Assembly (NCBI GenBank): GCA_958450325.1
Contig: OY288245.1
Coordinates: 66,327,441 to 66,391,440, forward strand
Direction: 5' to 3'
From: Agrostemma githago
Taxonomy: Eukaryota > Streptophyta > Magnoliopsida > Caryophyllales > Caryophyllaceae
DNA length: 64,000 nt
Below, in pieces: positions 23,223-33,727 of the stretch. Numbering within the stretch: the stretch's first letter is position 1; every line of letters begins with the position of its first letter. A program made the position numbers and the translations under genes. The notes under the pieces were generated by a model. The model did not search any database, was not told the origin of the DNA, and saw nothing but the letters and a program-made list of their open reading frames with translations.

Positions 23223-24601
23223 CTTGCGTTGGCGTCTGGTTTCGGGTGGCCTGTCTGTAAGAGCACCACGTAATCAGAGAGGTTGCTTCGGAACTCAAAC
23301 TCACCAAGGCATAGGAAATAGCGCAAGAGGAGGGACGACCCCAGTTTGACTCGGGTTAGACTCCCCTAAGACAAATGTGTAGGGTACGATTCTCGGAGTT
23401 ACTGTGATTAGTCATTCCGTCGGAGAATAGCCCCCAAGTGAGACTAAGGACTTAGATGGTGTGACATCTAAGTGACTCGAAAGTGGGTTATGTGAGACAC
23501 GTGTAAGACATGACCTTTAGAGCAACCGTGACTGATCGTCCTGCTAAGGGGTAGCCCCCAAGCGGGATCGATAATTTTGTTAAGACTTGAGTGTGGGACG
23601 AGTGACCCTTAGACGTAAGGACCGTGAACCTTTTGTTATAGGGCTATGCCTTGTAAAAGGTTGACTCGGAAAAGACACCTAGACGGGTGACTTGTGAAAG
23701 GTGGGCCTCCCTTAGGATTCGGCTATGTGGGCCGAGTCCTGTCCGAAGGAAGGTCCACGTAAGACATCCCCAGACTTTTAGACTCGAATGTGTAGACGGG
23801 CCTTCCTTTGTAGGAGTATGTCCTACGTAGGTGGGCCTTGCCTTAGTCTAATAAGGCGGACTGGGATAGGGAAGAAACTCGTGATGTAAGATCGACGGAG
23901 TTTCGACGCTAAAGACCTTGACAACTTAAGACACGACCCGACACTGCTAAATACGGGAAGTCCTAGAAGTGGAAGGTTTTGAAAATTGATGATTTTTGAA
24001 AAGGGACCGAGTGGACTCGATGAATGGCCCAAATTTCCGAAAAAAAGGACGAAAAGTCATTGGGCCACGGGTTTTGAAAGTTCGAGTTTTGATTTGGGCA
24101 GCATACCGGCTAGAAAATAGGCTATTTTGAGTAAAATCATAAGTCCTAAATTCGGTATGTGTCCCGGGTTTTGAAATCGAATAGTTTGAAAAGGATGCAA
24201 TTTTGAAAAATTGACGGTTTTTGAAAACGACTCGGATACCAAGTAGCACGTAGTCACACAAGCATTATAACGACGCCATGTATGCTCTATACTAAGTCTC
24301 GGTAGGTCTATAAGGGGTCTATACCAGTGTACATAGTCTAGACGTTGATTGGGACGGACTTCCTAAGTCGAGTTGATCTTAGAACATGCCGCGAAACCCA
24401 CTCGAATCGACTATGGACACCTTTTGACATATCCATATTGGAGCATATCAACGGTATAGTGGGACGTCGGTCGCGAGTACCGGCTCGGGAAAATATGGGT
24501 TATGCATGAACCGTAGATCTAAAACGCGTATTGTACTAGTCAAACGATTTCTATTCGAGTCTCACCCTGAGGATGCCGATGGTAAGTCACGAATCAGTTA
24601 A

Positions 24602-24619
24602 TCCCCAGCGGAGTCGCCA
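24602..24619 (-). promoter_or_regulatory. Primer-binding site, Gag-only element
   Basis: TGGCGACTCCGCTGGGGA on the minus strand lies three bases inside the 5' LTR and begins with the TGG that pairs with a tRNA CCA end. The identical site is in the element at 30110. The primer tRNA was not identified with certainty. Confidence 0.85.
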
Positions 24620-25424
24620 AATTGTGGACATGACATAGGTCCACCCCAACGCGGGTTTGGGTAGGCGAATGAATCTCCATATGAGAATGGATCGAATTGA
24701 AATTTAGGTCTATGTGGAGTCGCCACCGAGTTTTGTGGTTATTCGGAACCATTCGAGCCCACTCTATGTCGTAGTGGGCCGTATACAAAATACAGCCCAT
24801 TTCCGATGTCAGAGTTTATTGGGCTCGTCCCTTTGCATTTGATACCGATACCGACATTATCGGATACCGTGTATTGAATGACTCTCGTGCGCCAACGGTT
24901 TCGGGCATCCGGAAACCAAGGTTCTGAGTAAGGGGTGAGGGTACGTGTTGGGAAGCCCACAAAGGACACCCAACCCCGCCCGCACATTAGCGGCCTCTAC
25001 TAAGAATTCGAATGACTTTCCAATACGCGCGTTAGTTAAATGGGAAAAAAAGCTTATGCAAACATTGTTTTTTCCTAGGCATGTGAATGAAATTGAAAAG
25101 TGGGTTTCTATGTCAATTTAATGCAATTAATTCTACGTCAAAGTGGAATTTTAGCATGCGGGTTCATTTAGTACAATAAACGAACAAAAAATTAAATTGA
25201 TTAAAGAAATAACAAACGCGTTAGTAACGATGTAATGATTCAACGAATAATAACGGTTTGTGCAAATATGAGATGCGATGAAAAGGATGCGAATATGAGA
25301 TGCATGGTTTCAAAAGGTAGTAGTACACATGATTAATTAAACACGTGTTGACATAAATCGCAAATTACTACCGGGTTTTGAAAATAGAATAATGTACGAT
25401 TTATTGTGTTAATCGTTATGGGTC

Positions 25425-25643
25425 ACTCGATCGAGTGGTTGATGGACTCGATCGAGTGGACCTGTAAAAGACTATTCTGTTTGCGCTACAGACCGTATTC
25501 GGCCGAGTTACTGACCAACTCGGTCGAGTACGTAGCCACTCGATCGAGTCACTGTGAGACTCGACCGAGTGGTGGACGTGACATGCATTCTGACTCGATT
25601 ATGTGATGTCACTCGATCGAGTGACTGAGGCACTCGGTCGAGT
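25425..25643. repeat. Cluster of ACTCGRYCGAGT palindromes (5' LTR)
   Basis: The same eight positions as in the 3' LTR are present. The last copy, degenerate in the left LTR (GGTCAAGT), is intact here (GGTCGAGT); most copies are kept despite drift around them. Confidence 0.85.
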
Positions 25644-26737
25644 GACATCTGTACGAATTGTAATTCGCTTGCAATTTTATGTTGATTTTCGAAATTGCTT
25701 TAGATTTTTGATGAATCGACGGTTTTACCGGATTGGGCATAAGTATTGCATGACCTATGCTCAATTCGGGTTTTTTATAAATCATTGATTTTATTAAACC
25801 GAATATAAATATTGTTGAATTTATACCCGATTCTAAATTTGAATACTCATCGTATCCCATATTCGATTATTGAATCGATATGGGATATTAGAGTGAAATG
25901 TAAAAAAAGATAAATTAATTTTAGTCGCTTTTAAATTAATTATCGTGATATGAACAAATCACGTTAATTAATTCATATGACTTGATTGTTAGATTCGATA
26001 TCCAATTATGGAATTGGTATCGAATCCAAAATCGACGCTTTACTTGAATAAAAAACTTGATTCCCTCGACTTCTCCGACATCGAAATAAATCCCTAGGGA
26101 TTGTGATGTCGGATCCGTGTCAACGGGTTTCGACCCTTATTAAAATTGATTTTAAAAAATGATGAATGTAAGATTAATGATGATGATGACGAGAAATAAT
26201 AACGAATTGTTGTTAAGTTAATTTATCTCAATAATCAAATAGTCGGGGTATCGGGATAAGCGACCGACGACGCGTGTGCAGCACACTTGTATATGCGGTT
26301 TTCCTTATCCCGGTATCCTTCTTATTCGACACAAATCGATAAATATTTTAATGCTTTGACATTAGTAGTATTATCGATATTATGATGCAACGAGAATAAG
26401 TAAAAAAAACGAAAGAAGACGGAGAAAAAGGGACGGACGACGAAGAGAAAAAGGAAAGGAAAGAGAGGGTTTTGACACCCTCAACCTACATGTTCTTGTC
26501 TCGGTGCGGACTCGTAATCGTGGCTTCTACACAAGAGTCTTCGAGGTTTTACGTAGGTTAAGTTGTGGTGGCTCGGGATTGATTCCTAAAACTAGGTTTA
26601 GGGTTTTGCTAGTGTCGAATTGCTAGGGTTTGATTAGGGTTTGATTAGGGTTTGTAAAAAACGTAGTATGTGTGTATGGTTGCTCTAGGGTTTCTGTAGG
26701 TTGCAAAAAGAGATGTAATTGTGTTGCATGGGGGTTG

Positions 26738-26745
26738 CTTATATA
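26738..26745 (-). promoter_or_regulatory. TATA box of the Gag-only element 5' LTR
   Basis: TATATAAG on the minus strand, about 520 bp inside the LTR's 5' edge, is the presumed promoter for the element's genomic RNA. Confidence 0.65.
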
Positions 26746-27270
26746 GGCATGGCTAGGGCACCGGTTTAGGGTTACTCGACCGAGTATGGGGCTAACTCGG
26801 TCGAGTGGCCCGTGAAGCCTGCCGTCGGGCTTGAAACAGGCCCACTCTATCGAGTGGGTGGGTCACTCGATCGAGTGGCCCAGTCGGGTTGCACGGGTCC
26901 ATTGTTTTGGACCTTGACTTTGGGTGTTTGATGGGTTTTGTGTTTGACTTGGACTTTTGAGGATTGTATGGCTGTTTTGTGTGTCTCGGAAACGACTTTG
27001 ACCGAGGTTGACCCAATCGTGAAAAGTCGGTTTTAATTCCGGTGTCGGTTTCGGCCCAAATTAGTCTTGTTTGACTCGTAATGATCCACTGTGCCTGAAT
27101 TTGAGGTCCGTTTGGTGAGATTTGTACTCCATAAGTGTGTTAGCCAAGGATTAATGGATTTGAGCCCGTATCCGAGCGCGTAGAAACACGTTAGCGTCCG
27201 ATTATCATCGGGTGTTTTTTGGAAACTGCCATAGACATCTGGCGGTCAAAATGCGGGTGTCTACACCTTA

Positions 27271-27490
27271 ATGGTATCACCATACGTAGAAATTTCATTG
27301 CTTCCATGATCTTACACATAATTATTTAACCTCTTCAAAAGAAAGAACAAACCCACAAAAAATATGGGAACAAACCCAATTGATGGGACAAATCTCCAAA
27401 AAGGAGAAGCAAGAGTTACTATGGTTTACCACTACCGGAATCGGTAGATGGCAACCCAGAAAGCTATCCAATTAGATCTTTAATGCTACA
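27271..27490. other. Flank of the Gag-only element, no gene seen
   Basis: This is the other half of the sequence split by the insertion at 16957. It contains no recognisable frame and ends at the Helitron-type terminus at 27491. Confidence 0.5.
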
Positions 27491-27525
27491 CTAGTATAGA
27501 CCCCGTGCATGTATGCACGGTATTT
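27491..27525 (-). mobile_element. Helitron 3' terminus (minus strand)
   Basis: On the minus strand a hairpin (CCGTGCATACATGCACGG) is followed by about 9 bp and the terminal CTAG, with T as the next base. This is the classical Helitron 3' end. The element would extend rightward, but its 5' end was not found. Confidence 0.6.
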
Positions 27526-27855
27526 ATAAAAATTTATATATTTTTCGTTAATTATTATACAAAATGGATTTTAATTAGAAACCCGATAATTTTTCATTAT
27601 TTTTATCTTTATTTTTGGATATAATAAAATAATTTGAAATTGCATAATTAATCAAGATAACGACCATTTGTTTGCCTTAACCAGATAATTAATTTGAAAT
27701 TTTTTTTGGATACAATCATTTATCGTTTAAATATTTTTTTATTATAATATATGAATAAATTGTGAAATGTATATTCACTATAAATTTTCTTTAAAATAGA
27801 ATATATAATTTTATACCTTGATGTTTAGATGTAGTCCCTCCGTCTCGTTCGTTTG

Positions 27856-28408
27856 TGTAATACCCCGTATTTTTCAAATAGTATTAAAATTTTAAACATT
27901 TATTTAAACCAAGTTTAACGTTTGAAAAAAAAATTGTAAATAAAATATTTTATTTTCGTTAATTTAAAAACTATTCCGTTATAAAAACTTGAAAATTTAT
28001 TTATCGTATTATTAAAAATTTTATCTTTCGTTAAATAAAGTTTTAAACTCGAAATTATTTTCAAATAAATGACCTGTTGTTTTAACGTTTTCTCGTTTTG
28101 AAAAAATTTAATAATTTATCGAATTCTTAAAATAATGATTTCTTATAACTTTTGTCCCATAAAACTATTTACCGTCAATTTACTTACCGTCTCACAAATT
28201 TCTTTTTAAAAATAAATTTTACATTTTCCATTATTTTAATTACGAAATCTTATATTTCAACTTTTTAAGTAAAAGAAAGACGTTTGTACGAGAAAACGGA
28301 CCGAAACTCGATCTTCTATAAAAGTCCCACGTTACATATTATTACTACAACACTCACGTACCTAGTATTACTAACTATCCTACACCCTCACCCCTATCTC
28401 CTCTCCTT
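27856..28408 (+). mobile_element. LTR-like fragment, left part
   Basis: It begins TGTAATACCCCGTATTTTTC, a common start of plant gypsy LTRs, directly after a truncated Stowaway-like end (GTAGTCCCTCCGTC). The sequence continues to the Helitron boundary at about 28409. The right portion seems to be 52646-53435, where the TATA box is found. Confidence 0.45.
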
Positions 28409-28893
28409 TCTATTAAAGAAGGGACCAAGCCCAGTGACGTGGCAGCCCCCATTAACTCAAGATTATATGATAATGAAGCCTTAATCAAATTCATTGATCA
28501 CAGATTTAGGCTTCAATTAAGGCCTCTAAGTGTGAACATTCTCTTGCGTTCACACTTGCATCGATTAGGTGTGCAAAAAAAAAAAAAAAAAATCGTTGGC
28601 TGATTCAAAACAACCCAAGACTTACAATTAATGGTGCCTCGGTAATTGATGACTACAATTAATCATCCCATATCAAATCACAATGCTAAACTAAGTTAAT
28701 ACTATGCACTTTACAATGTTTAGTTTTGGAATTGGAATATGGAATTGGGATAACTTCTCGAGAATCAATGGACTCATCCTCCATATTAGTTCTTTAAATA
28801 TCGCTTCCATTCATGTTATTCTCATCACCTTTATCAAGTCTATACCGTTATTTCACAAACAATATTCGTTTTTAACTTGCTGTTATTCGCATC

Positions 28894-29470
28894 ATGTCTT
28901 CCTCCAAAGTTGTATCCATAGCCGATCTCGACCAAGGCGTTAGAGTACCCCAAATCAATGCGAGAGTTGTACATAAATGGAGGAGGCCGAACCTGTGCGA
29001 CAAAAATAAGTTAGATGCAATCGAATACTTACTAATAGATGCCAATGTAAGTTGCTCATATTTTATTTATTTATATTATTATGTATGTTAAGCCGTAGAG
29101 TGTTTATACATAATCTGTTTTCTAATACTCCCTCCGTATCTATATGTTCGTCCACTTTGTTTAATATATGGGTGGAGTATTATATTGAAAGTGGACGAAC
29201 ATATAGATACGGAGGTAGTATATAATTTCTACTAACTACTACTCTTTCAACTTTTGTAGAAAGATATAATACATGTCACCCTTAAAAAATTGTTTGTTGA
29301 ACGATTCAAGGACAAACTTATCGTCGGTTTAGCGTACAGTCTCACAGGACTAACAGTCGGGCCGGACATAGGTCTTGGCAGAGCCACTCCCCACCCGTGT
29401 CGTCTACAAATCGATTTCTCATCCAAGGTCACACCATTGGAGAACAATGATGCAAACCTACACACTGCAT
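28894..29470 (+). pseudogene. RPA-like protein, N-terminal copy 1 (truncated)
   Basis: Exon 1 (28894-29046) encodes 51 residues starting MSSSKVVSIADLDQGVRV, with a KWRRPN patch and ending LLIDAN before GTAAGT. This is the start of the plant RPA70-like, DUF223/OB-fold proteins carried by Helitrons. Exon 2 starts at 29260 after TTGTAG and continues the OB fold (SLTGLTVGP, HPCRLQIDFSSKVTPLENNDA) to a stop at 29470. The intron contains a 91-bp MITE. Compared with copy 2, all later exons are missing, so this is a fragment. The two exons are free of stops. Confidence 0.7.
29128..29218. mobile_element. 91-bp Stowaway-like MITE, copy 2
   Basis: The ends CTCCCTCCGTATCTATATG and CATATAGATACGGAGGTAG are inverted to each other, with TA duplications at 29126-29127 and 29219-29220. 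It lies inside the intron of the RPA-like fragment, in opposite orientation to the copy at 10819. Confidence 0.8.
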
Positions 29471-29741
29471 AGGTGCATAAATAATACAAACTTTTTCTGT
29501 TTCATAGTTTACTTTTTAGTTTATTGTACGTAAATAAATTTATTGTTCACTTAATTTTTTTACCATTGATTAACATTTTTTAGTTTATTGATGTTTTACC
29601 ATTGATTATAAACAAAGTACATAAATTTTATTATCTGCTTAGTTTACCATCTATCTACTTAGTTAAAATTTATTTTCTTATCAATTTATCTTCTTTGTTT
29701 ATCATTTAACTTAATTTCATGTATATTTCAAGCGTGCTTTT

Positions 29742-30104
29742 TCAAGCGCCAAGATGTTCGTTGCCTGACCGCCAAGATAGCACGCGCCAATCGGAAGTGC
29801 AAAGTTTCTTGGATCAGGTCCCATAACAGTAGTGTGGAAACTACAGACACTACCCTGTTTTCCAATGATTTCATGCCCAAGGAATTTGGATCTAAACTTG
29901 CTGGACGTGGAACGAAATAAATTCGAGAGTTATACCGCTCACATCTCTATCTATGTTCTTCCTACGCTTAACATATTGTCTGTACTCCTACATTTATTCT
30001 CAACAACTTGAATATGTCCTTGATTTTTTCTTTAGCTTCATCATAAACTTCTGTTTTCTGTTTTCTTATGTTGAAGTGTCCAATGTTTCGGAAATTGTTT
30101 TAAT
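29742..30104 (+). other. Unassigned exon-like block and XS-gene tail relic
   Basis: A stop-free plus-strand stretch of about 60 codons (about 29750-29920) encodes a basic, Cys-containing peptide (CLTAKIARANRKCKVSW) of unknown family, ending in TAA. Further right, 30020-30065 resembles the 3' end of the XS-domain gene at 50670-50715 (shared TTCATCATAAACTTC), so it is probably the relic of a second XS copy on the minus strand. Confidence 0.4.
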
Positions 30105-30109
30105 ATTAT

Positions 30110-32641
30110 TGTAGACACCCACATTTTGACCGCCAGGTGTCTATAGCAGTTTCCGACAAACACCCGATGATGATCGGACGCAAACGTGCTTTAAATACTC
30201 AGAAACGGGCTCAGAATCATTGGCATTTGGCTTGGGCTCATTATGGAGTACATATCTCACAAAACCAACCTCAAAATCAGGCCCAGTGGGTCGTTTCGAG
30301 TCAAATAAGACTAATTTGGGTCGATTCCGACACCAGGGGTAAAACCGTCTTTTAGCGACCGAGTCTAAACCCGGTCAAAGATTTTCCCGAGACACGTGAG
30401 TCAGCCGTGACACCTCACACGGCTGATTCCTCACTCTAATCCTACAAAAATCAATTTTTCAAAATATTAAACAAATCCGTTTAAGGATAGAATTCGATCT
30501 CAAGTAGGAATTCTATCCGGAAACCGAATCGGATATCGACCGAGCACCAATTACTCGGCCAAAACACCCAAATCAGCCGAAATACATCCCCATTCAGCCG
30601 AGATTTTGGCTTCTCCACCAAGCAACAGAATTCGCATTCCTTTCGAACTCTCGCATTTCCTATCCAAAAACCGATTCAAACACCCGACCGAGTGCAAATA
30701 CTCGGCCGAGTAGGCTCCCACCAGCCGTGTCCCCTTTCTTCTTGGACAAGAAAGCAGAATTCTCATGCCTTACAACTTCTTACGTTTCCTATCCAAAGCG
30801 GTAGTTTAAACTCTCCTAGCCAAGGTCGGGAATTTCCTATAAATAGCCCCTTGCACACACACTTTTAAAAACAACAATTAACATTCATAAATATTCAGAA
30901 ATTATCGTCATATATCATCAAAAATTCAGAATTATTCACATCACACATAAGCACCAAACTTAACATCGAAAAACCGATAATATTCCCGAAGGAAAACCGG
31001 TCCATTTAAACCCGAAACCCTTCGCCCGAAACTCGCCCAAACCGAGCCGCATCACCGTCACCTCATCAACATACACTCGACGCTCCAAGTGCCCAAGCCA
31101 CGTCCCGACGAGCCCCGATCCGAGTAAACAGAAGCATGTAGGTTGAGGGTGCACAAAACCCGATTTCTCTTTCTTCTTCTCTTCTCCTTCTCGTCTTTTA
31201 CATACGGGTCGTGTCTTTTTTTTAAGTCGTTCGTCGAGTCTTTTATTATTTCTAATATCGATAATATCAAAAATTATTTTCATATTAACGAACATTCTTA
31301 AAATATGATATCAACTCCTTGGTTGAATATCGTATTAAAAGAATTATATTAAAATTTCGACGATATTAAAAATCGTCACATCTTTTTCAAATCCCTTTTT
31401 TTTTACAAAACTTTTTTATTCATTCTAAATATTCGATATCGATTTCATAATCGGATATCGGGTACGACGAATATCGAAAACATAAAATCGAGTATAAATT
31501 AATTCATATTTTGTACGCGATTTATCAAAATTAGCAATTTCGAACAAAAAATAAAAACCGGACAGACCCGCACGCGAGTCGCGCCATACCCAGGCGACTC
31601 GCGCACGGGCCTGAAATCCGAGACGTTTTTTTTTAGATTTTTCGTTCGTTTTATTATTTATTCTACGAAACGATTTCAAAATTTATATCTTTTCTAAAAC
31701 TATTCGAAGTATTTGATATTGATTTCGTAGTCAATTATCGAATATAATGAATGTCGAAAATATTAAGTCGAGTACGAATTATGCAATATTCGTGCGCGGT
31801 TTAATGAAAACATCGAGTTTTCGAAAACCGATTTCAAAGCAGGCCACCACGCGACCCGCCGGTGACCCGGGCGAGCCGCGCGGCCGGCTGCCCCTTTTTC
31901 CGCTTTTTATAATTTTTCGAACTTCGTTTTTTATACAAAATAGCGTTTTAACGATATTCTTCAGATTTCGATTAATATTTATTTTCTCGATTTCATATAT
32001 TTATTTGCTATATTATTATTTACAAATCAATACTAACTCGTTTGTTCATCTTTTGTAGCAAATTCATCTTTATTTCATCTTTTGTTTTATTATACTAAAA
32101 CGAATCTCACATGCTAAAACAACTTTGACGTTAATTTTAGTTGCATTAAACCGACTTAGCAACCCATTCAATTCCTCGCATGCTTAGGAAAACAATGTTT
32201 GCATATCATTCATCGTATTACTAACGCGCGTATTAAAAAATCATTCGATATCCTAGTAGAGGCCGCTAATGTGCGGGCGGGGTTGGGTGTTCTTAGTGAA
32301 CTTCCCAACACGTACCCTCACCCCTTACTCAGAACCGTGGTTTCCGGATGTCCGAATCCATTGGCAACGAGAGTCATTCAATATACGATTAACCGCTCAA
32401 GTCGGCATCTATATCGATATGCGAAGGGACGAGCCCAATAAACTCTGACATCGGAAATGGGCCGTATTTTGTATACGGCCCACTACGACATAGAGTGGGC
32501 TCGAACGGTTCCGAATAACCATAAAATTCGGTGGCGACTCCGACTTCGATTTAAATTTCCATTTGACCATCTCATGGAGATTCATTCGCCTCCCCAAACC
32601 CGCGCGTGGCCGCGTCGGGGTGGACCTATGTCATGTCCACA
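30110..32641 (+). repeat. 5' LTR of the Tat-type element
   Basis: The first ~300 bp and last ~480 bp resemble those of the Gag-only element's LTRs, while the middle differs. The middle contains AT-rich DNA, an internal degenerate duplication (about 31430-31560 against 31690-31820) and two GC-rich islands (31566-31610 and 31845-31892), the first an inverted repeat of GCGAGTCGCG. Confidence 0.93.
30838..30845 (+). promoter_or_regulatory. TATA box of the 5' LTR
   Basis: TATAAATA in the context CCTATAAATAGCCCC. An ACTCGGCCGAGT palindrome (30700-30711) and half-sites at about 30537-30560 lie 130-300 bp upstream. The copy in the 3' LTR is at 43559-43566. Confidence 0.75.
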
Positions 32642-32644
32642 ATT

Positions 32645-32662
32645 TGGCGACTCCGCTGGGGA
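32645..32662 (+). promoter_or_regulatory. Primer-binding site of the Tat-type element
   Basis: TGGCGACTCCGCTGGGGA lies three bases after the LTR and is identical to that of the Gag-only element. The following ~180 bp of leader are also closely similar between the two. Confidence 0.85.
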
Positions 32663-33727
32663 TTAGCTGATACGTTACTGACCTTCAGCATCCTCAGGGT
32701 GAGACTCGAATAGAAATTGTTTGACTAGTACAATACGCGTTTTAGTTTTACGGTTCATGCATAACCCCATATTTTCCCGGGCCGGTACTGGTGACCGACG
32801 TCCCATTATACTATCGATGTAGTCCAAATTGGATATGTCGAAGGTGTCCATTAGCCGATTCGTATGGGTTTTACGGCAGGTTCTAAGCTCAACTCGACTT
32901 AGGAAGTCCGCCCCGATTCTCGATAGGCTGTGTACACTGGTATAGACCCTTTCAGACCGACCGAGACTTAGAATTAGAGCATACATGGCGTCGTTATACT
33001 GCTTCCATGACTACGTGCTACCTGATTTACAAGTCGTTTTTCAAAAACCGTCTTTTTTCAAAATAGCATCCTTTTCAAAATACCCAATTTCAAAACCCGG
33101 GACATATACCGAATTTAGGATCCACGATTTTACTCAAAATAGCCTATTTTTAGCCGGTATTATGCCCATTTCAAAACTCGAAAATATTTTCGAAACCTTT
33201 TCAAAACCGTCCCCGGTCCGCCTTTCCGTTTTCTTTCTCGAAAAAGGGCCGGTTCTCCCCGATTCTTTCGGGCCTTTCAAAAATTCAATTTTTTCAAAAC
33301 CTTCCTCTTCTTAGGACTTCCCATATTTAGCAGTGTCGGGTCGTGTCTTAAGTCGTCAAGGTCTTCTAGCGTCGAAACTCCGTCGATCTTACATCGCGGA
33401 TTTCTCCCCTATCCCAGTCCACCTTATTATACTAAGGCAAAGCCCACCTACGTAGGACATACTCCTACAAGGGACGGCCCGTCTACACAATCGAGTCTAG
33501 AAGTCTGGGGAACATCTCACGTGAACCTTCTTTCAAACGGGGCCCAGCCCCCACGGCTGGATCCTAAAGGAGGTCCACTATTCACAAGTCTTCCGTCTAG
33601 ATGTCTTTTCCGAGTCATTTCCTCTCTAGTTTCCCTCTTCCTTGCTCGGGATGTACTTTAGTTCTACGATTTGGGTTGGTCGCTGATACGTGGTATTCTC
33701 ACAGACAGGCCGCCTCACACTCGAACC
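32663..33727 (+). other. Leader between primer site and gag
   Basis: This 1.07-kb untranslated leader lacks a convincing gene. Parts match the Gag-only element's leader (23800-24600, minus strand), including repeated TTTTCAAAA-CCG words. It probably holds packaging signals. Confidence 0.6.

Larger units (their letters stand above)
16958..27265 (-). mobile_element. Gag-only Ty3/gypsy (Tat-lineage) LTR element
   Basis: The element is complete: LTRs of 2654 and 2643 bp, TG...CA ends and the 5-bp duplication CCTTA (16953-16957 and 27266-27270). A primer site lies next to the right LTR and a polypurine tract next to the left LTR, so transcription is right to left. The 5.0-kb interior encodes Gag (22404-23222) but no protease, reverse transcriptase or integrase. 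Instead it holds tandem repeats and a T-rich tract. LTR ends, primer site, leader and Gag are closely related to the intact element at 30110-45363, so it is probably mobilised in trans. By eye the LTRs differ at roughly forty positions plus a few indels, so this insertion is older than that one. Confidence 0.93.
24623..27265 (-). repeat. 5' LTR of the Gag-only element
   Basis: This 2643-bp LTR carries the TATA box at 26738-26745 (minus), upstream palindromes at about 26775-26880, and the second palindrome cluster at 25425-25643. It is bounded on the right by the CCTTA duplication. Confidence 0.92.

Noticed and set aside
22653..23349. Plus-strand frames opposite Gag
   Set aside because: They are mirror frames of the real Gag gene.
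30960..31295. 111-codon minus-strand frame in the LTR, repeated at 43681-44016
   Set aside because: Its identity in both copies follows from LTR duplication; composition is not protein-like and it opposes the LTR transcript.
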